Program-made: the position numbers and the translations under genes
The notes under the pieces: model-generated
The model's input: the letters and a program-made list of their open reading frames with translations, nothing else
Databases searched by the model: none
Told to the model about the DNA's origin: nothing
DNA from: Bryobacteraceae bacterium
GTDB taxonomy: Bacteria; Acidobacteriota; Terriglobia; Bryobacterales; Bryobacteraceae
NCBI GenBank assembly: GCA_025350445.1
Contig: JANXXV010000461.1
Span: 1-8,842 of the forward strand
Direction of reading: 5' to 3'
Length of the DNA: 8,842 nt
Part shown: in pieces, positions 1 through 5,316 of the stretch
How positions within the stretch are numbered: position 1 is the stretch's first letter
How the letters are laid out: every line of letters starts with the position of its first letter

Positions 1-119
1 AGGCGCTCGGCATCGAGATGTTGCCCCGACTTGTCGATCAACTCGAGCAGAATCCGGCGCTGGCGAGTTAGACGGACGCCTCGCTGCACGAGCGAATCTT
101 TGATCCCTTCCAAGGCCAT
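1..119 (-). CDS. Fur-family transcriptional regulator, N-terminal part (cut by window edge)
   Basis: Read on the minus strand from the ATG at 119, the frame stays open to the window edge and gives 39 residues. It starts MALEGIKDSLVQRG and continues VRLTRQRRILLELI, then GQHLDAER. This is the first part of the winged-helix DNA-binding domain of Fur/PerR/Zur-type metal- or peroxide-responsive repressors, where 'LTxQRxxILxxL...HxxAexl' is the family pattern. An in-frame TAA lies 9 nt upstream of the ATG, so the start cannot lie further upstream. No clear Shine-Dalgarno is seen. The metal-binding and dimerisation half is outside the window, so Fur, PerR and Zur cannot be told apart. It is divergent from the secreted protein gene at 275, with about 155 bp between them. 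Confidence 0.8.
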   Translation of the reverse strand, partial: MALEGIKDSLVQRGVRLTRQRRILLELIDKSGQHLDAER

Positions 120-238
120 GGCGAGTTATGCCAGCGGTGCAATGACGGCGGACGCCATAAAAAGCGCCAGTGTGGATAACGCAGCTACCGTACCAAGAAC
201 CGTACACACCCAGCAGAACGTATATCTCATATGCTTGA

Positions 239-267
239 ATTTTACCATGGGCAAGGAAGCGTAAAAT
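239..267. promoter_or_regulatory. Inverted repeat in the divergent Fur / secreted-protein promoter region
   Basis: ATTTTAC (239-245) and GTAAAAT (261-267) are perfect 7-bp inverted arms separated by 15 bp. Each arm contains a TAAAAT that could serve as a -10 element, one per strand. The plus-strand one lies only 7 nt before the ATG at 275, so a transcript from it would be nearly leaderless. Arm identity and position are seen directly; a role as operator or promoter pair is inference. It does not match a classic Fur or PerR box. Confidence 0.3.
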
Positions 268-274
268 ATGGGAT

Positions 275-1903
275 ATGAAAAGACTGGCGGTGTGGACCGT
301 CTTGTTCATGGCCGCTCTGCAAGCTCAGCCGCCCGAGGGAAAAAAGCCGTCCGTTGCCGGTTCCGTATTGAGCATCACGGGAGAGCCGTTGAAGAAGGCG
401 CAGGTCACGCTTCGGCGAGTCGACCAACGTGCCGAGGCGGGATATTCAACCACCACTGACGCAGCCGGTGCCTTCGTGTTGACCGATTTAGAACCCGGAA
501 AGTACGTGCTGGATGTCGAACGGCGGGGATACATTTCACGGCAGTACAACCGCACGGGCTGGGGTAGCGCTACCTTCCCATTGGCGCAAGGGCAGGCACT
601 GTCGGGGGTGGTGGTAAAACTGGTACCGCAAGGGGTAATCAGCGGAAAAGTCATCGACGAAGACGGTGACCCTTTCTCCCAATGTATCGTCCAATTGCTC
701 TCCCAAGAATATGTTCGCGGTAAGCGCCGATACCAAGTAGTAGAAGAGGCTCAGGTGAACGACCTGGGCGAATTTCGTGTAGCGAATCTAGCACCAGGGA
801 AATACATTGTCGGCGTGGCTGTCCGAAACAGACCGTTTGGGCAGGTGCGCACGGCCGGAGCGAAAGACGCTCCCGAAGAAGGCTACACCGTAACGTACTA
901 TCCAAGCACCACGGACCCTTCGCAGGCCACACCGGCTATCGTAGCTGCCGGAAGCGACATCCGCGGAATGGAGATTCGCATGGTGAGAACTCGTACCTAT
1001 CACGTCCGGGGCAGGGTGGTGGACACTGTAAGCAATCCGTTGCTCCGCGACATTTGTCTCAGCCTGACTCCGGCGGATGCGAACGGCATATTTGAGGTTG
1101 GCGCGAACAAGACAGTGGTCCGCGATGCCGCCGGAACTTTCGACATCGGCGGCGTTGTGCCAGGCTCCTACATTCTGATGTTGAACGGTACGAACGGAAG
1201 CGGAACACTTAATTCGCAGCAACCGCTGGAAGTGTCGGATCAGAACGTGAACGACGTGGTGGTGCTTGCGAAGCCCGGGCTCCATCTCTCCGGTTCAATT
1301 ATTGTGGACGGAAAGGGCCCCGTCGATTTTAGCGCCATGCGATTCTCACTCGAACCAATAGCCATCCGCGGAGGAGGTAGCGCGCCGTTCCAACCCAAGC
1401 CGGACGGCACATTCACCGTTGCCGATGTGGGCTCCGCAAAACTCTGGCTGCAATTAATATCAATGGGTGAATCCAACTATGTTGCGTCAGCCCGGTTGGG
1501 CTCGCAGGATATCCCAAGCTTTGTCGTCGATCTCTCGGGCGGCGCCGCCGCACCATTGGAAATTTTCGTCGGCGGGAAGGCCGCGCAAATTCGCGGGACG
1601 GTGCGGGATGCCAGACGCGAACCTGCTCCGAATGCCACCGTAGTGCTGGTTCCGGAATCGTCGCGGCGGGATCTATGGCATCTGTTCAAGCGAACCACCG
1701 CCGACCAGAACGGGGCGTTCACATTGAAAGGTATTGCGCCCGGCGAGTACACATTGTTTTCATGGGAGAGCATAGAATATGGCGCCTGGCAGGACCCGGC
1801 CGTGCTGTTGCTGTACGAAGTTAACGGAACGAAGGTCAAGGTAGAGCAAGGCGGCATCGAAACCGCCGAAGTGAAGATGATTCCCGCCGCGGACACCAAG
1901 TAG
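275..1903 (+). CDS. Secreted carboxypeptidase regulatory-like domain protein (542 aa)
   Basis: The protein has a signal peptide (residues 1 to about 17: MKR, hydrophobic core AVWTVLFMAAL, then QAQ) and consists almost wholly of beta-sandwich modules of the carboxypeptidase D regulatory/prealbumin-like type. Modules begin near residues 27 (VAGSVLSITGEPL), 120 (GVISGKVIDEDGDP), 242 (YHVRGRVVD), 337 and 437 (AQIRGTVRDARREP). Each carries the usual 'G.F.l..l.PG.Y.l' strand turn, for example GAFVLTDLEPGKY and GAFTLKGIAPGEY. There is no peptidase active site, TonB plug or barrel, so it is probably a structural or binding protein of the periplasm or cell surface. Such proteins are abundant in Solibacter-like Acidobacteria. 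The ATG at 275 is preceded by a weak GGGAT. Its last 41 codons and the 67 bp after the stop are duplicated at 4043-4232, and a diverged tail recurs at 5215-5301. The natural ligand is unknown. Confidence 0.8.
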   Translation: MKRLAVWTVLFMAALQAQPPEGKKPSVAGSVLSITGEPLKKAQVTLRRVDQRAEAGYSTTTDAAGAFVLTDLEPGKYVLDVERRGYISRQYNRTGWGSATFPLAQGQALSGVVVKLVPQGVISGKVIDEDGDPFSQCIVQLLSQEYVRGKRRYQVVEEAQVNDLGEFRVANLAPGKYIVGVAVRNRPFGQVRTAGAKDAPEEGYTVTYYPSTTDPSQATPAIVAAGSDIRGMEIRMVRTRTYHVRGRVVDTVSNPLLRDICLSLTPADANGIFEVGANKTVVRDAAGTFDIGGVVPGSYILMLNGTNGSGTLNSQQPLEVSDQNVNDVVVLAKPGLHLSGSIIVDGKGPVDFSAMRFSLEPIAIRGGGSAPFQPKPDGTFTVADVGSAKLWLQLISMGESNYVASARLGSQDIPSFVVDLSGGAAAPLEIFVGGKAAQIRGTVRDARREPAPNATVVLVPESSRRDLWHLFKRTTADQNGAFTLKGIAPGEYTLFSWESIEYGAWQDPAVLLLYEVNGTKVKVEQGGIETAEVKMIPAADTK

Positions 1904-1970
1904 AATTGGGATTCGCGTATGAGAATCCGAACTGCAATAACCCTGGAATGTGCACCGATTCGTGTGGAAA
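1781..1970 (+). repeat. 190-bp direct repeat, copy A
   Basis: This copy matches 4043-4232 at a constant offset of 2262 bp with no indels and 10 mismatches (1808, 1837, 1875, 1877, 1911, 1918, 1924, 1929, 1948, 1951), about 95% identity. Similarity stops abruptly on both sides. It covers the final 41 codons of the secreted-protein gene with its stop, the 15-nt spacer, and the first 17 codons of the next ORF. Together with copy B it brackets the DUF4288, Imm8 and membrane-protein genes. Confidence 0.92.
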
Positions 1971-2125
1971 CGAAATTCTTCGGAGATGAAGACAGGGCGG
2001 CGGGGCTATGTTTGCTCATCTCAGCAATTGTGTTTGTCTTGCCCTATTTCTTGCGGCTGTGGACGAAGAGACAGAATGCGAAGGCGTGGAAGCGTGCGAG
2101 TTTGGGACTTGGCCCTGTCGAGTGA
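1919..2125 (+). CDS. Small putative membrane protein (68 aa), chimeric with the repeat
   Basis: Unrecognised short ORF with ATG 15 nt after the stop of the secreted-protein gene and a GGGA 7 nt upstream of the start. This is the same geometry as in front of accC at 5317. Residues 1-17 (MRIRTAITLECAPIRVE) lie inside repeat A and recur with two changes in the 24-codon ORF at 4181-4255. After residue 17 the sequence is unique: an acidic stretch (GDED), one hydrophobic helix at about residues 27-45 (GLCLLISAIVFVLPYFL) and a basic tail (RLWTKRQNAKAWKR) that fits an N-out, C-in membrane protein. It may be a real small membrane protein whose start was supplied by the repeat, or only the remnant of a longer gene. 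No family is recognised. Confidence 0.4.
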   Translation: MRIRTAITLECAPIRVETKFFGDEDRAAGLCLLISAIVFVLPYFLRLWTKRQNAKAWKRASLGLGPVE

Positions 2126-2163
2126 GGATCTGAATCACGGCTCCAGGCAAAAGAGTCTGCGGA

Positions 2164-2604
2164 TCAACTGACATCAATGTTCAGGAACCTATCCTGTAAT
2201 TGCTGAAGGATGTCCTTGGATCTGAAGTCGGGTTCACGAGATGGCCTTCTTGGGGCAAAGACCCCAAGTTCTTCCCTGGTACGTACGAATCGCTGAATGG
2301 CGGCTTCGTCCATGTCAGTGTGCTTGTCATAAATCAGTTCCGCCCCGTGCTCCAACTCTTCATGAATCACATTCAAGCCGTGCAGACCCCGGTACGTGAC
2401 GGTGACTTTTTTGCCGTCCGGGTTTTCGTATGAAGTCTGTTGGGATATTCCAAGCTCGACGGCCTTCATGTACGCATCGTCAGGAGAATCGCCCCGTATC
2501 AAAACGAGATTGCAGTAAACAACGCACCCCGGATCATCCTCGACGACAATCTGCTGGACGATTTCGGCCACGTACCATTTCGCATCCGCTGGAATGTATC
2601 CCAC
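2164..2604 (-). CDS. DUF4288 domain-containing protein (146 aa)
   Basis: A small soluble protein with the family pattern of DUF4288. It has an N-terminal KWYVAEIVQQIVVE strand (about residues 9-22), then VVYCNLVLIRGDSPDDAY, and a GLHGLNVIHEELEHGAEL core near residues 73-90. The tail is charged (RTREELGVFAPRRPSREP) and ends in a predicted helix. There is no signal peptide or membrane segment, so it is probably cytoplasmic. The only plausible start is the GTG at 2604, since an in-frame TAG lies 9 nt upstream; no Shine-Dalgarno is visible. The function of DUF4288 is unknown to me. It converges on the small membrane ORF and lies on the opposite strand to the Imm8 gene, inside the segment bounded by the 190-bp repeats. 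Family assignment rests on motif recall, not a profile search. Confidence 0.75.
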   Translation of the reverse strand: MGYIPADAKWYVAEIVQQIVVEDDPGCVVYCNLVLIRGDSPDDAYMKAVELGISQQTSYENPDGKKVTVTYRGLHGLNVIHEELEHGAELIYDKHTDMDEAAIQRFVRTREELGVFAPRRPSREPDFRSKDILQQLQDRFLNIDVS

Positions 2605-2943
2605 TGATTGCTAGTATGCGTGAAGACGCCTTCCAGGTGGAGTGCGGAACTGCCCGAGGCTCTCGCAATCTTGAATCATTGGACGCCGCCGACAGCTTAG
2701 GAATGGGTAGAGAACGAATGCGAAAGCCGGATGCAGTCAAATCGACCGCCGCCGCCGTGAACCTTTGGGCTGGCTATCTTCCCACTGTTTTTGAAGACCG
2801 CTTTTCTGATTGTCAATCCACACTCGGAAGCCGCCAGCGGTGGTGCATAACTGGGATTGACGAATAGCACCTGCAATTAGCTCTTGAATCAGATGTCGCG
2901 TGCTTCCACCAGAACGCTGACCCCGTACAATGATGAGGCGATG
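2605..2943. other. 339-bp intergenic region with a nested inverted repeat
   Basis: No convincing gene is seen on either strand between the divergent DUF4288 and Imm8 genes. The clearest structure is GTCAATCC (2812-2819) and GGATTGAC (2854-2861), perfect 8-bp inverted arms 34 bp apart, with a smaller CCGC-CA-GCGG hairpin between them. A TACAAT at 2926-2931 resembles a -10 element upstream of the Imm8 gene, but no good -35 lies at the right distance. The region may hold both divergent promoters; that is inference. Confidence 0.3.
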
Positions 2944-3651
2944 ATGAAGTCCTATGAATTCTGGGTGGAGGAAGATGACCAGGGCAGCAGTTATTTACTG
3001 CGTACAGCCGAACAGATGGATGACGAGCGAACAAAAGGACTGGTAGGCCCGAAAGCTAAACTCATGTTCCGCATTCAGGCTGAAACCTACGAAGAAGCCA
3101 AGGCGGTCCAGAATATCAAACTAGGGTGGTCGCCATACGTGCCGAACGGCAAAGCGGCGTGTTGCCCACATGATTGCGGCGGTGTCTTTTATCCTGCCGG
3201 ATACCATGAGTGCCCGAATTGCGGTCCCATTTCGCCGGATCTATGCCAGCGAATCCTGGATGAGCAAGACAAAACCGAAGAGGCTCCCGTTCATCCTGTC
3301 ATCAAGTTCATGGAGAACACCGACACTCCGAGTTTGACTCTAAACGCCTACTCTCCCGGCGATCCGACCGACTTTGCTTGCACCTTCGGGTTGACGATTG
3401 GACCAACTAACGACCAGGGCGGTGAGCAATTCTATCTGAAGGTGTGCAGCCCTAAGTGGCTGACCAGAGCATGTGAAAAGGACGGTTTCGTCTGGGGCCG
3501 TCATCATCTAATCGTGCCGGAATACAATCTGGCCGCGATCATGAAAGTCATCACCAAGTTCGTCGAAAATTGTTCAGGCGGCTCCTGGCAGGAAGTTGCC
3601 GCAAGGCTGAGTCGGATTGCGGCCTGGGAGTTCGGAAATTATCAGGCATAG
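2944..3651 (+). CDS. Zinc-ribbon / Imm8-type immunity fusion protein (235 aa)
   Basis: Two modules are visible. Residues 1 to about 95 start MKSYEFWVEEDD, include an ETYEEAKAVQNIKLGW segment resembling small standalone bacterial proteins that end in 'GWEPYKP', and finish with a probable zinc ribbon (C74, C78, C90, C93: CPHDC and CPNC). Residues about 125-235 match the Imm8 immunity family of polymorphic toxin systems: IGP, VCSPKWL, GFVWGRHHLIVPEY, ENCSGGSWQEVAARL and the terminal AAWEF. Imm8 proteins are thought to protect a cell by binding a cognate toxin in the cytoplasm. No toxin gene lies nearby, so this looks like an orphan. The ATG at 2944 is chosen because TGAGG ends 5 nt before it; an ATG at 2941 and an upstream TTG at 2884 (255 aa) are alternatives. 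It converges with the membrane protein gene, with 26 bp between stops. Confidence 0.75.
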   Translation: MKSYEFWVEEDDQGSSYLLRTAEQMDDERTKGLVGPKAKLMFRIQAETYEEAKAVQNIKLGWSPYVPNGKAACCPHDCGGVFYPAGYHECPNCGPISPDLCQRILDEQDKTEEAPVHPVIKFMENTDTPSLTLNAYSPGDPTDFACTFGLTIGPTNDQGGEQFYLKVCSPKWLTRACEKDGFVWGRHHLIVPEYNLAAIMKVITKFVENCSGGSWQEVAARLSRIAAWEFGNYQA

Positions 3652-3677
3652 CGAGATTGAGTTCGTTCGCAAGACCT

Positions 3678-4031
3678 TCACCGGAGGAAGTGTCCAGCCA
3701 ATTCGAACCACCTTTTCGATGCCAAACTGATTGTCCACAATGCACACATGAGCGAAAATACGACAGCCGCCAGAGTCATTCCGATAAGCCGAAATAGGTT
3801 GGCACGGAATACCTTTTGGGTTGGGAAGCCGCTGTACAAGAACCATCCGGCAACGATCTGTAGGAACAAAGTTGCCCACTGTAGAACCTTCGTGGTCTTG
3901 CTCATGCGGACGTAGTCTTCCGGGGTCAAGTTGCTTTCGCTCACCAAAATCGCACATTCAATGGAGAGTGGTACAACGATCACCGACAGTACAAGCAATA
4001 TCACTAGGCCGGAAGCCACGCGCCAATTCAC
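3678..4031 (-). CDS. Small three-helix membrane protein of unknown function (117 aa)
   Basis: Unrecognised protein with three hydrophobic segments at about residues 7-30 (GLVILLVLSVIVVPLSIE), 48-70 (VLQWATLFLQIVAGWFLY) and 81-105 (LFRLIGMTLAAVVFSLMC). A short hydrophilic stretch (SESNLTPEDYVRMSKTT) lies between helices 1 and 2. It is a likely inner-membrane protein with no catalytic motif. The start is the GTG at 4031, which has no Shine-Dalgarno and lies only 11 bp from the edge of direct repeat B. The original upstream region, or even the true N-terminus, may therefore have been replaced when the repeat arrived. It converges on the Imm8 gene. A role as partner of the immunity gene is possible but unsupported. 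Confidence 0.6.
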   Translation of the reverse strand: MNWRVASGLVILLVLSVIVVPLSIECAILVSESNLTPEDYVRMSKTTKVLQWATLFLQIVAGWFLYSGFPTQKVFRANLFRLIGMTLAAVVFSLMCALWTISLASKRWFELAGHFLR

Positions 4032-4042
4032 AATGAGAAGAC

Positions 4043-4165
4043 GGCGCCTGGCAGGACCCGGCCGTGCTGCTGCTGTACGAAGTTAACGGAACGAAGGTGA
4101 AGGTAGAGCAAGGCGGCATCGAAACCGCCGAAGTGACGGTGATTCCCGCCGCGGACACCAAGTAG
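4043..4165 (+). pseudogene. Orphan 3' fragment of the carboxypeptidase regulatory-like gene
   Basis: The frame reads GAWQDPAVLLLYEVNG and onward to PAADTK and the stop at 4163-4165, matching the last 40 residues of the protein encoded at 275-1903 with two replacements (K to T and M to V in the EVKMIP segment). There is no start: an in-frame TGA at 4034 closes the frame just upstream, where the similarity also ends. It is a duplicated tail, not a functional gene. Confidence 0.85.
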
Positions 4166-4232
4166 AATTGGGGTTCGCGCATGAGTATCCAAACTGCAAT
4201 AACCCTGGAGTGCGCACCGATTCGTGTGGAAA
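4043..4232 (+). repeat. 190-bp direct repeat, copy B
   Basis: About 95% identical to 1781-1970, same orientation, no indels. The left break falls at the upstream edge of the 3-TM membrane gene and the right break falls 81 bp before the secreted-protein gene at 4314. Four of the ten mismatches lie in the 123-bp coding tail and six in the 67 bp beyond the stop. Confidence 0.92.
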
Positions 4233-4255
4233 TGATTGTGCCAACGATTGGATAA
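4181..4255 (+). other. 24-codon ORF at the repeat B junction
   Basis: It begins with an ATG 15 nt after the stop of the gene fragment, as in copy A. It reads MSIQTAITLECAPIRVE, then seven unique residues and TAA. The first 17 residues match the start of the ORF at 1919 except at two positions. After the end of the repeat the frame closes quickly. Translation is possible but unproven; it may be a relic of whatever gene originally followed the tail. Confidence 0.3.
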
Positions 4256-4313
4256 ACGATCAGTGCTACGCTCTAATTCCATGTGACTGCAACGGATAGG
4301 AAGGACGAGTAAC

Positions 4314-5156
4314 ATGAAATCCACCATTACGCTGACAGCCGTTTTTGTGGCGATGCTCGGGCTCGTCTATGTAGTTCGGCACAGAACCACACACGCGCAA
4401 ACAAGGATTAGCGCCATCCAGGTGGCCGCCAAAGTCTCGACCATACAACCTTTTTCGATTGAAAGCGCCTCCACTGTAATGTCGCCCGCCGGGGCCTCCA
4501 TGCCTGGAGAAAGGCAGATCTGGGCTGGCGACGCCAATCGTTACCTTCACCGCTTGACCGCCACTAACGCGAAGACCGGCCTCACGGATCTCGACAAGAC
4601 AGAGATGATCGCCGGCACGACGCGGACAATATACAGTTCGTTGACCCGAAGTATCATGCAGGTTAACCAGCCCGCGGATCTTATGGCAAATTTCTGGGCA
4701 GCCCAAGGAGATCCAGGAAACAATTGCTTGACAAGCTATTCGGGTCTGCCAATGACGGCAAACACCGAAGTGGACGGAACAGAGATCGATAACGGCGTGC
4801 GTCTGATCCGGATGAAGCCGTCCAGCAACGGCACTGCCACCACGCAAATGTGGCTGGCACCGGATTTCAACTGCGCTCCGGTCAAGGCCCTTTACGACTG
4901 GAAGGGCCAGGGCGGACGCACGATTCTAAATATCGTCTCATCCAGCAGAGGAATTACCGACGAATCGCTGTTTGCGGTTCCACCGAACTATGAACAGCTT
5001 TCTCCGAGCGATTTCTATACGCGCGAAGCGAGCGCAACGGCGGCTGGTCAGTATGGGAAGGCTCATGGCGAAGCCCAATTCACTGACTATTTGAAATACT
5101 TGAAAACGCGATTCAAGAATGATGACGAGTACTGGGTTTCTCATCGGGTGCCGTAA
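4314..5156 (+). CDS. Secreted hypothetical protein (280 aa), Acidobacteria-type
   Basis: Residues 1-29 form a signal peptide or N-terminal anchor (MKSTITLTAVFVAMLGLVYV followed by VRHRTTHAQ). The mature part resembles acidobacterial exported proteins whose middle reads 'W.APD..C.P' and which end with an 'F..P..y...SPS.F' stretch. Here these are MWLAPDFNCAPVKALYDWKG (about residues 178-197) and FAVPPNYEQLSPSDFYTRE. An earlier segment, RTIYSSLTRSIMQVNQ, fits the beta-strand-rich body of such proteins, which are loosely like LolA/lipoprotein-sorting folds. No enzymatic motif is seen. The start is well supported by AGGAAGGA at 4298-4305, 8 nt before the ATG. A terminator-like hairpin lies 10 bp after the stop, so it appears to be a single-gene unit. 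The biochemical role is unknown. Confidence 0.7.
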   Translation: MKSTITLTAVFVAMLGLVYVVRHRTTHAQTRISAIQVAAKVSTIQPFSIESASTVMSPAGASMPGERQIWAGDANRYLHRLTATNAKTGLTDLDKTEMIAGTTRTIYSSLTRSIMQVNQPADLMANFWAAQGDPGNNCLTSYSGLPMTANTEVDGTEIDNGVRLIRMKPSSNGTATTQMWLAPDFNCAPVKALYDWKGQGGRTILNIVSSSRGITDESLFAVPPNYEQLSPSDFYTREASATAAGQYGKAHGEAQFTDYLKYLKTRFKNDDEYWVSHRVP

Positions 5157-5165
5157 CTTTTGAAA

Positions 5166-5192
5166 GGGAGGGGAGGAAAGATTTCCCCTCCC
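5166..5192 (+). terminator. Terminator-like hairpin after the secreted-protein gene
   Basis: GGGAGGGGA (5166-5174) pairs perfectly with TCCCCTCCC (5184-5192) around a 9-nt loop, starting 10 bp after the stop codon at 5156. The stem is strong but the bases after it are AAACAG, not a T-run. Intrinsic termination may therefore be weak, or the hairpin may mainly protect the 3' end of the transcript. Confidence 0.55.
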
Positions 5193-5214
5193 AAACAGCC
5201 TGCTGCCGCGGTAG

Positions 5215-5301
5215 GAAGGCGGTGGAACCAAAGTGAAGCTAGAGCGGGGCGGCTCGGCGACGGTGGCCCTGAAGCTGATTTCCGCAGTGGACACCAAGTA
5301 G
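5215..5301 (+). pseudogene. Diverged third tail of the carboxypeptidase regulatory-like gene
   Basis: The 28 codons before the TAG at 5299-5301 read GGGTKVKLERGG, then SATVALKL, then ISAVDTK. This aligns without gaps with the end of the protein at 275-1903 (VNGTKVKVEQGG ... PAADTK), about 15 of 27 residues identical. An in-frame TAG at 5212 closes the frame upstream and no start exists. It is a truncated paralogue tail stranded just before accC. Confidence 0.75.
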
Positions 5302-5313
5302 AATTGGGATTCG
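5289..5313 (+). repeat. 25-bp stop/spacer element, third copy (others at 1891-1915 and 4153-4177)
   Basis: The stretch GGACACCAAG-TAG-AATTGGGATTCG is identical at 1891-1915 and 5289-5313, and has one change at 4153-4177. In all three places it is followed by three bases and ATGAG, with the ATG exactly 15 nt after the stop. The GGGA in the spacer serves as the ribosome-binding site of accC, 7 nt before its ATG. The junction is better conserved than the coding tail before it. Confidence 0.85.
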
Positions 5314-5316
5314 AGC

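Noticed and set aside
3..71. Plus-strand frame reading ALGIEMLPRLVDQLEQNPAL and ending at 71, which looks like a protein C-terminus
   Set aside because: The minus strand of the same bases gives a clear Fur-family N-terminus with a start and an upstream stop, which is a much better explanation.
788..1285. 165-codon minus-strand frame
   Set aside because: Shadow of the beta-sandwich repeat protein at 275-1903, rich in His/Arg/Ser as is usual for antisense frames.
2430..2867. 145-codon plus-strand frame starting inside the DUF4288 gene
   Set aside because: Its first part is antisense to the DUF4288 gene, which has a recognisable family pattern. The rest (2605-2867) shows no domain, odd composition and no ribosome-binding site.
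4266..4847. 193-codon minus-strand frame
   Set aside because: It lies opposite the secreted protein at 4314-5156, which has a strong ribosome-binding site and signal peptide. The antisense frame has no recognisable motif.
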